Shown here piece after piece: positions 10,747-23,635 of a DNA stretch of 47,306 nt. The stretch is from positions 1 through 47,306 of the forward strand of contig JAAMPI010000256.1 of the NCBI GenBank assembly GCA_013054445.1, in the 5' to 3' direction. The notes under the pieces were generated by a model. The model searched no databases. It saw only the letters and a list, made by a program, of their open reading frames with translations, and was not told the origin of the DNA. A program made the position numbers and the translations under genes. Source of the DNA: Cudoniella acicularis. Its lineage: Eukaryota; Ascomycota; Leotiomycetes; Helotiales; Helotiaceae. Within the stretch, counting starts at the first letter, position 1. Each line of letters opens with the position of its first letter.

Positions 10747-10964
10747 GGACTTGAATTAGGTAACCTGTTAGAGTATCTCTCACTTTCTAGATATCTGTCT
10801 ATTTCTAATGTTCTGAGTATCTCTCCCTTTTCAGTATGTCTCCTCGAGGAAATACCTCTCATTAAATCTACGCTGTAAAATAAACATAAAATGACACGGT
10901 CAAACCGGACAGTCTAGATACAAGAAAATTATGAGCGTGTGCTACATGAAGTATATGTAAAACC
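10747..10964. other. Convergent 3' spacer
   Basis: Shared 3' region of the membrane protein gene (plus) and the Zn2Cys6 gene (minus). No further gene is seen. Confidence 0.5.
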
Positions 10965-13396
10965 TCAAACAGTCAAATCCTCATCAAGATCAAACACCCT
11001 CTCTTCCCACTCCAAATGCTGCTCTCCCCCCTCATTCAACCTCCCATCCCTCCTCACACACTGTACAATCGCCCTCCGGCTCTCCATACTAATCATGATC
11101 CTGGATAACCTCACCCTCTCCGACTCAGGGATGTACCCATCCTCCAGCATTCCCCTCTCTTCAACCTCTACAATCCACCGCGCAGCTTTCGCAACAATAA
11201 CCTGGTCCCAGGGTCCATCTTGGTAATCTGAAGATTGAAGGATCTCAAGAGCTTCATGACGCACATTGTTGTCCCGACAGCGGAGAAGCACAATGAGGAG
11301 TGGAGAGACGATACCGAAATCGATGCGAAATGAAGGCCCGTTGTGGCTATATTCGAGACAGGCAGCGGATATAAGTCTTGCTAACGAGACGATCTCCTTG
11401 AATCCGGGGAGGAATTGATCGTAGGAACATTCTTCTGTGAATATTGTTCCTGCAATGGCGATTTTGATGCTCAGGGAGTGGAGTTTGAGTAGAGTCAGGC
11501 CTGTCGATGCTAAGGGGTCCCCACACAGAGGCTGGTTGCAAAGAGAATCGAACGCCAATGACCACCGTTGGATGTCGCTTAAATATGCTTGTCGCTCTTC
11601 GTGCAGTTCTTTCGGGATCATATATGGTGAGCTGTATATCATCGAGCCAGATGTAATGTCGATGCGCCTTCTTGGTAGCTTTGCAAGAAAATCACGCTGA
11701 AGACTAGCCGACTTGCTCAAATGGAGAGAAGATATGATGAAATGACAAGACCGCCTCATGATAAGTTGCAAGTACGGCTGGGCCTCTGTCAAATCAAATT
11801 CGGATGGCATATTGGCTATGGTGTGTGAGCCTTGGACCTTGCCAAGCTCGTGCGTCTTGAACGGTCTGACATCTGTGAACATCATCATCTGAAGGTCGAT
11901 CTGGGTGTATGCAGATAGGAGCCCATCCTCGACGACATGGGTTGCTGGAGAGGTAAGTCCAGAAGCGATTCCTAATCGCAAAAGCCATTTACAAATCATT
12001 GCATCCCCAATCAGAAATTGCGACAGAGCCATGTCTGGTTGCCCACAAAGTGTCTCAAAGGCAAACACCAGAAGAGAAGCTATTAAAACGTTTCGGAAAT
12101 CATGAGCCTCAAGTGGCGATATCGACCTCATTAGTTGAAGAGCTTTCCCATATTGTTTTAAGGCCGACTCTCGGTGTTTTTGCGCTTGCACCCTGAAATT
12201 GGCAGCGTCTTGTCCTGGAGTTGAGATGGCTGCATAAGCTGTTTTGACGGATTTATGCAGTGCACCGATAGCTAGTACAGCATGGCGTACGAATTCTTGG
12301 CCATGGAATTCTTGAAGAACAATCTGTGTCCAGAAAGAAACTTTGAATATGCCGGATAACTCGGTGGATGTCTCGTTTTTAAAGGTTTGAAAGTAAAGGG
12401 ACTCCATCTCGTTTTGGAACCGAATTGAAAACGAAGGATGATAACTCGTGAGCTGAGAATTGTCACCCTTTGGTGTGATAATGCGTGGCTTATCGGCGTA
12501 GTCTTTTCTCGTCCCATAACCTTCGCAACTGCCAAAGTGTCTCAAGCAACGAAGGCAAGCTGGTTTGGTTTCGTCGCACTTGATCCGTCGAAGTCTATTT
12601 ATAAGTCAGTAGAAGCATGTAACTAAGCAAAGAAACATTTCATCTGGGTAGCAAAGTAGCTTTTATTTTCAGAAGAATTCCCTGACTTTTCAAAGGCAAT
12701 ACTTCAGTGTCTTGAGGTTGCAATGCTACTGATTCTCAGCACAGACGGTATCAACACTGCTTTCCTCAGAACCGAACACCCTCGCACAGTTGAAGTTATA
12801 CTTGAACGAACTTAAAAATGCGGGCTATGATGAAGAACAACTTACTTGCAAGTTTTGCACCCAGTCCGGACTTTTGGCTTCGACGCCTTGCGTCTCGCCG
12901 CCTCTTCAGACTGCCCCCGGTCAAGTTCTCCAGGGCCTGGTTCAGCAAATGGCCGTATTGTAGAGTTGTCCCCAGCCAAGGAGGTGCCAGCAGATGGTCG
13001 AGAAGTGTTAAGTAAGTGTCTAGTATGATCGGTGTGACTCGATGGATGGCCCGTATGATGGTGATATTGCGTGGATGCACTTAACTGCGATGTGTCTGCG
13101 TCCGCAAAGAAACCACCGGAAACCCCAATACCACTAAACATGCCTGCTTCTGCATTCAATACATCCCCAAAACCTGCAGGAACCTCAAGCTCAACTTGCA
13201 AAGGCAGCGCCAACTTGGTACCCGGGGGTTTGGATTTCGACACATGATGATTCATTGCATGTTGTCGGATCTTCTTCCTAACTGCAGCTTCTTGGATTTT
13301 ACCCTCGGGTTGATTGATGAATGAGAGCCGGATTTTGTTTCCATTAGAAGGAGCTTGAGGCAGGCGAGTATTGTTCCTGCCGCCTCCTGTCGACAT
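10965..13396 (-). CDS. Zn2Cys6 fungal transcription factor
   Basis: Exon 1 (13396-12846) and exon 2 (12594-10965) are joined across a 251-bp intron (GTAAG...AATAG) that splits the zinc cluster; the spliced length is a multiple of three and encodes 726 residues. The binuclear cluster is complete: C180-X2-C183-X6-C190-X6-C197-X2-C200-X6-C207, with the core GCKTCKLRRIKCDETKPACL. About 180 mostly polar residues precede it, which is longer than usual for this class. The C-terminal half contains the regulatory region of fungal C6 factors (FWTQIVLQEFHGQEFVRHAVLA and similar helices), most like the Fungal_trans_2 type. It should bind DNA in the nucleus as a dimer. Its targets are not indicated by the neighbours: a membrane protein gene ends 218 bp away in convergent orientation. 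Confidence 0.9.
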
Positions 13397-14356
13397 AGCT
13401 CTCGTCGCGCTGTCCTAGAACTACGGCAACTAAATCATCCGCAGGGTGAACGATTTTTATGCTTTCAATTGTCGGTTTAGAACATCACAGTTCGAAGTAA
13501 TGATCAACGGTGGACCTCCTGCACACATTTGTCATTAGCCTACAGTAATTTGACTAGTAAGCACAAACGCCGATCACCAGGATATGCCGCGCCGCATGTT
13601 ACAGTAATTAACGCGAAAGCTATAGATATATGACCCCGGCTTATTAGTAATCGAGAGCTAGTCTTTTCTCACCACTATTGCACCAGCCCCTGAGTTCAAT
13701 CTTACCTAGGTACCTAGGTACTCACTGGTGAAATTTTAGAATAATAGGAACATTTATATCCCAGAGACGATCAGGGATTCTATCGAATGGGTTTGAATGG
13801 TAACCATAGCGTCAACACCTATTAAAGCAAAGGTCAGCAAAGCGTTTAGCACGCCCGAAACGTTCAATGCCTCTAGTTCACTAGCTTTTGAAAGACAATC
13901 TATCACAAGTCAATATTTAGGTCCAAGATATCGAGCAATTAATGAGTGTCATATTTTTGCTAGCTCCACCTTGCTACGCAGCCGCAACCTGCGATGCCAT
14001 ACCATGCCATCTCATCCTATCAATCCCAACCTAGATCGACGGAGGTGCCACAACCAAAGCCCTGCCCAGTACCGAGAAATCTTTTGAAGTTCAGTAGAAA
14101 CTCGGTTTGACTTGCCCACACCCTCATCCAGTCCAAGCCTGTACCCGCAAACGCCACCGATCCACCCAGAAGAAAGAAAGCCGAGCTGCAAAGCTAGCTA
14201 TGGTCTAATATACACAAATGGAAATGCCAAGTAAGCTTTTGTGGAAGTTCTGACTCCAGTCCCAGAGCCATGCAAAAAAATGTTGTATAAGGAGTGTCGC
14301 TAAGTAGACAAATTAAACGAAAACAAAACGTCCCAGAGTCTAGTCTATACGAAAGA
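13397..14356. other. Intergenic spacer
   Basis: Promoter side of the Zn2Cys6 gene and 3' side of the Sec7 gene. It contains the CCTAGGTA repeat listed separately. The short open frames here show no domain and I call no gene. Confidence 0.5.
13703..13721. repeat. CCTAGGTA palindromic tandem repeat
   Basis: Two overlapping TACCTAGG units form a self-complementary short repeat upstream of the Zn2Cys6 gene. Confidence 0.6.
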
Positions 14357-17300
14357 TCAGGCGTCGACTACTGCCTGGATCGGCGGGGTGCGAAGTCTTT
14401 CACTCCCAGACGCCTGGTCCTCTATGTTCTCTCGCTCAAGGGCACCGTGATGCTTTTCATAAAACTCGGCCCTAGTAGGCGAGTTCGAGGCTTCAGGCGT
14501 ATAGAACATCGCCTGCTTGTTTTGACTGGCTGGTTGGCTGAAATAACTATCTCCTTCTTCGTCTTCATCCTCGAGTGGCGGTAGCGGAGTGTGCCTGCCA
14601 TCTGAAAAACTCACAGCAGCCTCGCTGTCCTCACCATCAGAAGTTACAATCGCCGGGATACCAGCTCCGTAAGGATGTAGCTTCTGATGCAATTCTCTGA
14701 AACTTCTGGCTGTTGCAGTGCTTGCTGTTGCTCCAGAATCATGGCGCTCATGAAATTCAATAGGCTCTGCAAGGACAGACCGGAAATCATCATTTATGGT
14801 AGTAGCGGCTGCAGAACCGGGCTCTTCTTTGTGCGAAGCCCTGCGCAATCGTAAACGTTCATCCGGTGACATACTCTGAAGCTCTGAGCCAAAGGTTATA
14901 ACAGAAGCCTTCTTGCCATGGACAACAAAGCTACCAGTCCCTCGGGACAAGACGTCTTCTTTATTGCCGTCTTCAGACAAGCCAGCGCTCGATGAGGAAT
15001 CTTTCCCTTTTCGACTTCGATGGTGATTTGGAACATGCGCTTCTCGAAGCGTTCGATGCAAGCTTCGCCTGATCTTGCCGCGTTCTATCTTTTCTTTTTC
15101 GACTACTAGGTCTTTGCTCTCTTCGCTCTCAGGCCCGATAGAGCGCTTTCTCATCGGACTCTTCTCTGCTTCTACTAGGCCTGATTGCTCTAGAACTGCT
15201 TGCTCGGCCGCATCGACATTTGGGGTTTGAGGCCGTGGGGCATCGCCGTTGAAGGGTGGCTTTAAACTTGACTTTGACGGGGTTGGGGCCAAACTTGGGC
15301 TCGATGCCAAAGCGCTGGAAAATGAAGGTTTTCGAGCTTGACGAGCGTCAAAAGTAAGCGGTGGAAGTTCCCATGAAGCGTGCTGTTTGTGAAAGCTTGA
15401 AGACGTGGAAAGCATAGTCGGCGTTTGGAACATGTCCTCCATCTCTTGCTCGCCTTCGGCCTGAGGTGTTTGCTGGGTGGAGGTTGATGGGCGATTTGCG
15501 GAGTGCAAGGTTGGTGATCGTGCGGTACGCTGCGGCGCGAGCGTGCTGGATTTCGAGTGAATTCGAGCTAGGGTGCTACGCTCCGACATTGGCGTCTCCC
15601 CGACGATCTCCGCTTTGGGCACAATACCATCGGAATTTCTCTCTTCCTCCAAGTCCATCAAGAGGATATCTTTGTGGCATTTTAATCGCCAGATCTCCAT
15701 CCTGCCCCATTTTAATTGAGCGGCCATTCGGCCAGCGGCAAGAACAACCTGTTCTCGAGTTTTGGCCTGAATAGGCGCAAGTATTTGGAGATGACGTGCG
15801 TTTCTTAATTGGGCATCAAGCTGTTTCTGTGCGTGGACGAGTTTTTCTTCTGCTTCCGAGATCTTTTGCAGCATAATTTCTCTTCGAGCTGCTAGAATGT
15901 CTTGTGCCATTTTCATATCGATCTTTCCACTTGAAATAGTTACTTCACCGGTTGGGGTTTGAACAGATCTGGTTGAGTCATTGTGACTTTCTAGTCGTCT
16001 AATTCCGCGAGTTCGTTGTCCTTCGTAGTGCCCGCCGACCACCCCACGCATCCGAACACCAGATGTCCTGAAAGCGGCAGCGTAGTTCAGTTTTGCTAGC
16101 CAGTCATTCATTTCATGCTCATTATCCGCGAGGAAGGTCTCTTCAAATCCACCATGTCGCACGAAGATGAATGCATTTTTGTGCTTTTTGTACGTGGAAT
16201 CAAGTAACGCCACAGCATCGTCGGTGGACATGAGAGCGTCAGGTTTGAACTGTTCAAGTGGTGGTTTAAATATGACTGGAATGCCATCGTGTCCTTGTTT
16301 GATGTGGGTTTCGTGTTGATGCATCAAAGTCTTAATCCAAGTAGTGTTGCGGAAGAAATACAGTTGCGCTCCAGTAAGAATCGCGCCCCATTCTTGCCAT
16401 GGAGATCTGGTCTTCTTCTTCTTTGCGTCTTTCCGCCAGAGAAGACCAACTTTCGTAATCTTAATGTCCACAATTCCAGGATGTGCCTCATCTGGATTGG
16501 TAAGTGTTTTCTCGGTCATAAAAGCATCAGGTCGTGATCTGGCAGACACTATTTGCAGGATACCAGTCCTGAAAAATGTTTTCTGTAGATCTCCAAGGTT
16601 CAGCGATGGCGCAGTTCCAAGATAAGTGTAATGCTCCTCCAAATACATCACTTCTTTGAGATTAGGTCTCAAAGTATCCAGCTTACTGTCAATGATGAGG
16701 GTATATGGGTCAACAGGTTCCTTCGATGGCCGCTTCGTTGGATCCACATTACCACGAGGAAATATCGACTTCTTCTTCATCTTGTGCTGTATAATGCGCT
16801 CGCCATTGATATCAAGATCATCTTCCACGTGATGAAAGGCGTGTACGAAATATTATCGTAAAAACATTCTAAAATCTCGTCGAAAATGCCCTCGCCCCGA
16901 GTGTTCTTTAGATAGTCCGGCTTCTGCATCTTGTGTTTGTTGTTCTTGTTGAAAACGTCCGTGTGTAAGATAAGGAGTGAGAATGCAATGAAATACGCTT
17001 GGTCAGGAGAAGCATATATTCCGGGATTGCATTCGTGGTACCTGTCAGCGAAGCCTTGCAAACATCTATCAATTTGCTGCGTCTCTTTGGGCAGCTCAAC
17101 CTCCATAAGCAGCTTGCGAATTGCCATATCCATGGGGTCACCGAAAAATCCAAACCCTCGCATGTAACTCCTTAGGACGGCTTGGGAGAAGGGATCTGTA
17201 CCCTTTGACAGGACACTGGCGACTACACCCCTACTGACGGCTTCCTCGAGACGCACAAGATACTTAGCAGGAGTATCATCCTCATGCCTTTCTGGCAGAA

Positions 17301-18726
17301 CAATAGGCTCTCTGGTCAACTGCATGGAGTTATTTATGGATGTACTTGACCCGGGAGTTGCAGGACCCGAATTTCGAGGGAATGGGGGCTCGGAATTTTG
17401 ACGAAGTCGGTGAGAGAGACCAAATAAATCACCGAAACTTTTACGGCCAGTCGAAGTAGATGTTCGTCCAGATGCTGGAAGGGTGGGAGTCGGTAAATTA
17501 TCATCACTAGGCATATTCCGCAGAGAGCTAAGTGTGGACGATCTTCCACGTTGACCGAGTCTTGCACGAGTTGGAGATGAAATGGAAGAAGCGGTAGATC
17601 CATTTCGAAATAATGGCACACTTGCTACAGCAAATGACGAAGAAGACTTCGCTAGAGCACTATGAGAAGGCGAGGGCAAGGGAGATGGAAAGTCTCTGTT
17701 GCCACCAATATCGTCAGCCGAAGGTGATCGAAGTACCCTTGTTGCAAGAGACTCGGTTCCAGGAAGACGTGAAGAACTAGCGGATGCACGCGGTGCAGCC
17801 GGGTTTGATTTTTGTGGCAGATGGGAAAGATCAAATAAAGGAGCTGGGGTTTTCTTTCGACGTGGAATGCGGAAGAAGGTTGTTGTAGTTTGAACAGTAT
17901 GAGTGGTCGTAGTAGTTGTTGCATAAACTCCATGTTCGCCAGAACTTCCGTCTGACCTTGATGATTCTGACAATCGAGTAATTGGGAGAGCCAGGGTCGA
18001 ATTAACATCGTCACCGTACGCAGGCGGCGAGCTACCAGCTGTCTGGGTCGAAGGTCGCGCAGGTTCATCAAATGTGACCCTCCCTTTACTTCCAGACGGA
18101 GCCGTTTCCGACATGGTCTTCCTGCGCTCTTTCTTTTCGATCTTCGTCGGCGCTTTTGGGGGTTCCTCAGCATGAACATCCATTGTGGACCTCGCGCGAC
18201 CTGGCAATCGGACTCGAGACTTCTTCTTGACCATCTTCGACGCATTTATATCCATCGTTGGCGCAGTGGTGATGATTTCGGGGGCTGGCAGATTGGCGTT
18301 AACATGATATCAGCAAAGCGGGGGTATATTTATGTGTAACTCACGATGTGGAATGGGAGGGGGTCCAGCTACAGCTTCAGCAGCCTGTTTCCGGGCCCTC
18401 GTTGATAGCTGGGAATCCGAGGCATGGCGAAATTTGAGCATGGAAAAACGGCGGTGTTTCTGAGTTTCTTTTTGTACAGGAGGTGAGACTGATCGCTCAA
18501 GTTGATCTAGTCCACTCTCAGCGGACGCTCGACTCGCCGATGTGCCATCTCCCCCTAATGGCGCCAGGAATTCTGTCGCAGAAGGCCGTCGAGGAATCTG
18601 TTCACTGGCTCTGCCATGGACGACCGGTGGTGTGTTTGTGGCCTCAGGGGTGAGAAAGCTATGTCGTCGGATGTCGATGTCGCTCGTGGGCCCACGGCGG
18701 CGCAATAAGCCCGGCAGTGAAGGCAT
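14357..18726 (-). CDS. Sec7-PH domain ARF guanine nucleotide exchange factor (Syt1-like), with a one-base frameshift
   Basis: Exon 1 (18726-18345) begins MPSLPGLLRRRGPTSD. A 60-bp intron (18344-18285, GTGAGT...CCAG) leads to exon 2, which continues to 14357. The Sec7 domain lies at roughly residues 450-615 and holds the catalytic glutamate in LPKETQQIDR and the SLLILHTDVFNKNNKHK helix. Past ISYTPFI the frame must shift: HVEDDLDINGERI continues in the next frame, and total coding length is one base short of a multiple of three, so one base is missing near 16829-16831. A PH domain (KITKVGLLWRKDAKKK...WQEWGAILTGAQLYFFR) and a coiled coil (ILAARREIMLQKISEAEEKL) follow, then a long Ser/Pro-rich tail. 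The role is nucleotide exchange on ARF-type GTPases at Golgi membranes. The protein is about 1436 residues with the frame joined. Both frames are otherwise intact, so sequencing error is more likely than loss. Confidence 0.92.
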
Positions 18727-19424
18727 TTTCGAACGAAAGGGTCGAATTCATTGATATCAAGTATGCACAGTTGCAACGATGCAGCAATGATGTTGCGTTG
18801 GAGTTCGATGTCAAAAGTCGTTTTTCGTGGCGGGCTGGCGTCGTGAGGCTGGGAGAACCCTGGTGGTGTTCACAATAAAACGAGTGGCACGAAGACGACC
18901 ACGAAGTCGTTCGCGATAGGTGAGAATCAATCAAGATCTCATTGAGCAGGTTTGAAGGGACATCGCAGTGGGAACAGAGGCACAAGTGGATGATGTGCGG
19001 TCAGAATGACGGAGTCTTCGGCGTGCGGTGCACAGGTCTAGATTGTAGGTATGGTTCTGCTGTTTGAGCATTACGCAGCTACTCGAGCACGCAGTTCTTA
19101 GTGTTCTGCGCCGGCTAGGTCTAGGTCCGCTATACGAAACCTATACAAGAACGGCACAGGTCTCAAGTATCTGGCCGAGTCCGTCTCAATCCGCAAATGC
19201 GTGCAATTCGTCAGTAATCGAACTCGAAGGGTTCAATAAAGCACAGCCACTCACAAATTTGCGGGTGCCTGTACTCGGTTTCGGATACATAGCATCCCAC
19301 TAACATTGGTGTACCATCGCGATCTTCTTTTCTGGCTGTCCTTCCCCAGCTGCAGGCTGCCAAATTCATCGCACACGATCAACACCAACGTCTCGCTAGC
19401 ATCGCAACTGATGCGCTCTTGACC
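18727..19424. promoter_or_regulatory. Divergent intergenic region between the Sec7 gene and ecm14
   Basis: A region of 698 bp separates two start codons pointing away from each other, so it should hold both promoters and 5' leaders. I recognise no specific binding site. Confidence 0.5.
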
Positions 19425-21271
19425 ATGCAGCTTGTGCATCCCATACTCTTCTTCCTGCCGTACCTCTTTCTCCTCTTCTGTGCAGGCATCAATGCTTTTG
19501 CGGTTCCATGGGCCACACACGATAACCCCCCCCTTCGTAGCCACTCAACGTCATCAGCCATCAGAACGAAAGCTTCGCAGCGTGTTTCCTCAATTAACAT
19601 GGCTTCGAGATACTGCCATCGAGAAGGTCTTTGGACTTCCACCGAAAGCTACAAGAAAGGGCTGCGATAAGCCTGGTTCGAAATCCCGACCATCGAGCTC
19701 ACAATTGCCAGCGACTCTGCTTGCGAAATATGGAGGAGATGTAGTTCTTCGATTCAATCTGACCACGCCTCAAGAAGAAGACGCGTTATCAGAAGCAGCA
19801 GACACACTTTTCTTAGATGTTTGGGAGTTTACGAATAACTGGGCAGACATCCGTCTGAGAGAAGACGACGTATGTTCTCGAGCCAATCCTCTATATCCTG
19901 CTAATTTGCATATAGGTCCCCTCTCTCCTGGGATTGCTACCCAAGTCACTGCAAAATGCCTATTCTCCACTCATGCCTGATCTGGCCAGAACCATATACC
20001 AAACCTATCCATCGATTGCGCAGGCAGAACCTGCATTTCCCCCGAGTCAAGGTGCTAGAGCATTTACACCAGCATTGAAGAGATCAGACGGGGTCGAGAA
20101 TATATTCTTCCAGGATTACCAGCCTCTTTCCGTCATTGTCCCTTGGATGCGGTTGATGGCATCAATGTTCACAACTCATGTTCGCATGATCAATATTGGG
20201 ACGTCTTATGAAGGGAGAGACATTCATGCTCTTCGTGTTGGCGTTTCGCCAACTCTCCCTCAGGAATCCCCAAAGCCAAGGAAAACGCTCATCATATCTG
20301 GTGGTTTTCATGCTCGCGAGTGGATCTCAGTGAGTACTGTGACCTACGTAGCGTGGTCACTTATCACGGCATACGGCAAGACTCCAGGGACTACGAAGCT
20401 TCTGCAAGAATTTGATTTCGTTTTCATTCCTACCACAAATCCAGACGGTTACGTCTACACCTGGGAAAACGACCGACTATGGCGTAAGAATCGCCAGCAA
20501 ACAAGCTTGAGATTCTGTCGAGGTTTGGATCTTGATAGGGCATTTGGGTTTGAATGGGATGACACATCAATTCAAAGCAATCCTTGTTCTGAAAGCTATC
20601 CTGGCGAGGAGCCATTTCAGGCAGTGGAATCACACAGGTTGGCTGAATGGGCGAAGAACGAGACAGAAAATAACAATGTCACCTTCGTAGGATTCTTGGA
20701 TCTACATTCCTATTCGCAGCAAGTCCTTTATCCATACTCATATTCATGCTATGCGAATCCCCCAAGCCTAGAAAACCTCGAGGAATTAGGCATAGGGCTC
20801 GCGAAAGCTATCAGGATATCCAGTGGGGAGCAATATAGTGTCGCATCTGCGTGCGAGGGTGCCGTTTCAGCAAAAAAGTCTGGCGGCAAAGGCATTTCAC
20901 GTATGGAAACTGGTGGCGGATCGGCTATCGATTGGTTTTACCACGAGCTGAAAGTCAGATACAGTTACCAGATCAAATTACGGGATACTGGTAGCTATGG
21001 TTTCCTACTACCAAAGGAAAATATTGTGCCGACTGGCGAGGAAGCATTCAATGCTTTGAAATATTTCGGGGATTTCCTTCTTGGGAACAAGGGCATCGAA
21101 ACCATCGAGACCAAATTACCCCAGGAGACACCCAGTTCCGCAGAACCAGAGAACAAATCAATACCCAAGGCAGCCGAAGAAGAGGCTACAGTCGAAGAAG
21201 AAGCAGTAGACGAAGTAATCGAGTACGAATTCAACGAGGTGAAATGGGATCTTAGACGGCGGAAGAGATGA
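19425..21271 (+). CDS. ecm14: Inactive metallocarboxypeptidase Ecm14 (M14 family pseudoenzyme), with a one-base frameshift
   Basis: The start at 19425 gives a signal peptide ([20 protein letters not shown]). The frame changes at a run of eight C (about 19526-19533): with seven C it reads on into the propeptide ([31 protein letters not shown]). A 46-bp intron (19870-19915, GTATGT...ATAG) joins RLREDD to [13 protein letters not shown]. The M14 domain keeps the zinc ligands in [10 protein letters not shown] and DLHSYSQQ and the substrate arginine in RLWRKNRQ. The catalytic glutamate is replaced by lysine in [16 protein letters not shown], as known for the Ecm14 family, which lacks peptidase activity. 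The C-terminus is acidic, then ends in WDLRRRKR. Length is about 599 residues with the frame joined, normal for the family. It is probably secreted or vacuolar and linked to cell wall biogenesis. Confidence 0.93.
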
Positions 21272-22121
21272 ATAAAATGAAAGTTAACAACAGATTTGTT
21301 TACGGGAGCATGGCGTTTATGATGAGGATTCTCCGCATGGTATAAGTGTACTTATGGGTTGGGGATTCGGGGAATAGCAGATGGGAAAGCTGTATAAGGC
21401 GCAGGAGGTCAAGATTGATATCTTCGGAGTACATTATTCACACGTATATAATTGAATATAAGAACGTTCAGTACCGTATATGTCGCTTCAATCATCCTGT
21501 GTATCTGTATTTTCACCCTCAGGATCTGATAACCTGATTTGTGACGCCTTGAAAGCTTCCAGGTTTTTAACTAAAACCTCCTCTGTACTCAACCGGGTTG
21601 CCCACTTTTTGAGTGCTGGCGTGAGACTATAAAGTTCAAATAGTTCAAATAATTCGCAAACCATCACCGTACAATGACGACTTACATACATGCAAATCAC
21701 TTTTCAGACTCCACTGACCGGTAGTCTGGCATTCGGAAAATATTAGTGCCCAATTTAGTAGTTGAAGTGTTAATTAAACCCATACCCGAAAGTGAATGGA
21801 AACAAAGCGCTGGGACGCGTGTTATCAAAGGCTAGTGCGGAAGCTAGCAAGCGCGCTAGCATATATGACGAGGTCCGAGGTGCAACAAAACTTTGAATTT
21901 CGTCTGATCTATTTCTGTTAGGAGAGATTCAATTATGGGTGTGAGGACGTGCGATTAGGCAGGCGAGGTATTAGGGGGGCGGCTGCGCTTGAGCCCAGGG
22001 GGTTGGTAATATGATACAATGGATCTCCCGTTATTGAATGAATTTCAACGCATTTTACTGGTGGGTTCAGAATTTTTACTTTGTTCATTTTCATTTGTTA
22101 GTCTCACAAGTCCAAACTCAC
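21272..22121. other. Intergenic spacer between ecm14 and the epoxide hydrolase
   Basis: A minus-strand frame at 21488-21700 contains a plausible peptide (LTPALKKWATRLSTEEVLV) but no recognised domain, so it is not called. GCTAGC palindromes cluster at 21829-21860. Nothing else is seen. Confidence 0.45.
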
Positions 22122-23559
22122 TCATAACTCCGCTCTCACCCTATCATAACCGCTCTTCTCCTTCACAACACCATAAGCACCACCCTCTTTCCCAAACATA
22201 GTCCTTAAATCTCTCGCAAGAAATTCTGGTTTCTCAGTAGCGTAAAAGTGGCCGCCAGATTCATTGTGAGATTCGAAAACAATGGGACCAAGTGTCCTGC
22301 ACCAGGTTTTTGGTAACACAGAAAGCTCTCGTGGGTTATAAGCTGCAAAGGCCGTCAGCAATTGCTGCAACGAGTTGCGAAAATGATTTACCTAAACCTA
22401 ACTTCACGTTTGGGATGTATTTCCGCACGTCTTCTTGCGTGATAGCTCCGACTTTCCCATGCATAACTTCATAATAGATCCGGTGTGCTGCTCCAGGTCC
22501 CGCGGTACTGAAAGCATAAATACTAATCCAGGTAAATATCTCATCATCAGTCCATGGATAATTATCGCTCCAGTCGTGCAATTTTTCGTATATCCAAGCT
22601 AAGAGAGCGACTGGACTGTCGTTCAGTGCATATGCTAATGTTTGTGGTTTAGTCGACTGTTCCATGAAATACCCTCGTCCCTCTTTTGCGAACCATTCCG
22701 TCCTTGCAAGACCTTCTTTTTCTTTTGCAGAATAGGGTGAGATCGAGTGCTGCAAAGCGAGAATGGGATGTTTGGTGAAAGTAGGAGCGGAGGCTCTCAT
22801 CAAGTTTATGTGGCTTCCCTTGCAGTGTTGTGGGTATAAATGGCCGATTGCACGCGTGACGTAGAATCCCAAGTCTCCTCCTTGTGTCACGTATTCGTTG
22901 TATCCAAGAGAGAGCATCAGCTTGTTGCAGGCTTCTGCGTATTGTTTTGCGCCGAAGCCGAGGGTTTTGACGCCGGAGGAGAAGCCGTAGTTTGGGAGGG
23001 AGGGAGCCACGATGTGGAAGGCTGGCCCGTCTGGTGCGGCTAGGAGGGGGAGGATAGGCAGGACTTCGAGGAAGGATCCGGGCCCTGTTTTGGGAAATGT
23101 TAGAGGAATAGTGGAGTAATCGGTAGATTCGAATAGAGACGGCAAATAAGAGCCGACTTACAGCCGTGGACGAAGAGCAAGGGGATGGCATTCTTGGATT
23201 CGCTTTTCTGCCACACAAAATGGATATTCAATTCATCAAATCCATCAACTTTGATACCGGTCTGGTACTGCGGGACTTTGTTTAGTCTCTCTTCTGCTTG
23301 TCTCCACTTCAACAAATTAGCACCGTGTTTTTTCTAGAAGCAAGGAGCTGGAACGAGCTCAGAGGGGAAGGGGTAGAAATAAGTTGCTTACATCCCAATT
23401 CCCCCAAGCTTTGGTAAGCCTCTTCATATCTGCCAGCGGGACACCTAGGTCCCACCCTGAAGAGGCAAGCTCATCCGGAAACTCTGCTTGCGACAACTTC
23501 CTCTTGAGATTGTCAATTTTCTCCTGTGGAACAGAGATTTGGAATGGTTGGGGTGCCAT
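22122..23559 (-). CDS. Epoxide hydrolase (alpha/beta hydrolase with EHN domain)
   Basis: Four exons, 23559-23392, 23306-23162, 23084-22392 and 22342-22122, with introns of 85, 77 and 49 bp, encode 408 residues in one continuous frame. The N-terminal EHN domain is seen in [21 protein letters not shown] and [13 protein letters not shown]. The alpha/beta hydrolase core has the oxyanion motif HGWPG (residues 103-107, spliced across intron 2), the nucleophile Asp175 in TQGGDLGFY, and the catalytic His367 in [15 protein letters not shown]. It should open epoxides to diols through an ester intermediate, as in microsomal-type epoxide hydrolases. No clear signal peptide is present. All catalytic elements are intact. 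A solo LTR sits about 75 bp upstream of the start and may affect expression. The gene neighbours an amidase, a regulator and a transporter. Confidence 0.93.
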
Positions 23560-23635
23560 GTCAGCTAGAACTCGAGGCGGGGTAAAGTAAAGCGGGGTAA
23601 TGGGACTTGGAAAAAGAAATTGGTGATGATAAAAG

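Noticed and set aside
14357..18255. Sec7 and PH parts as two separate genes
   Set aside because: The family joins them in one protein, the two frames abut at a conserved motif, and there is no start, stop or promoter between them.
21488..21700. Minus-strand 70-codon frame after ecm14
   Set aside because: Peptide looks plausible but no family, no upstream exon and no conserved start could be found.
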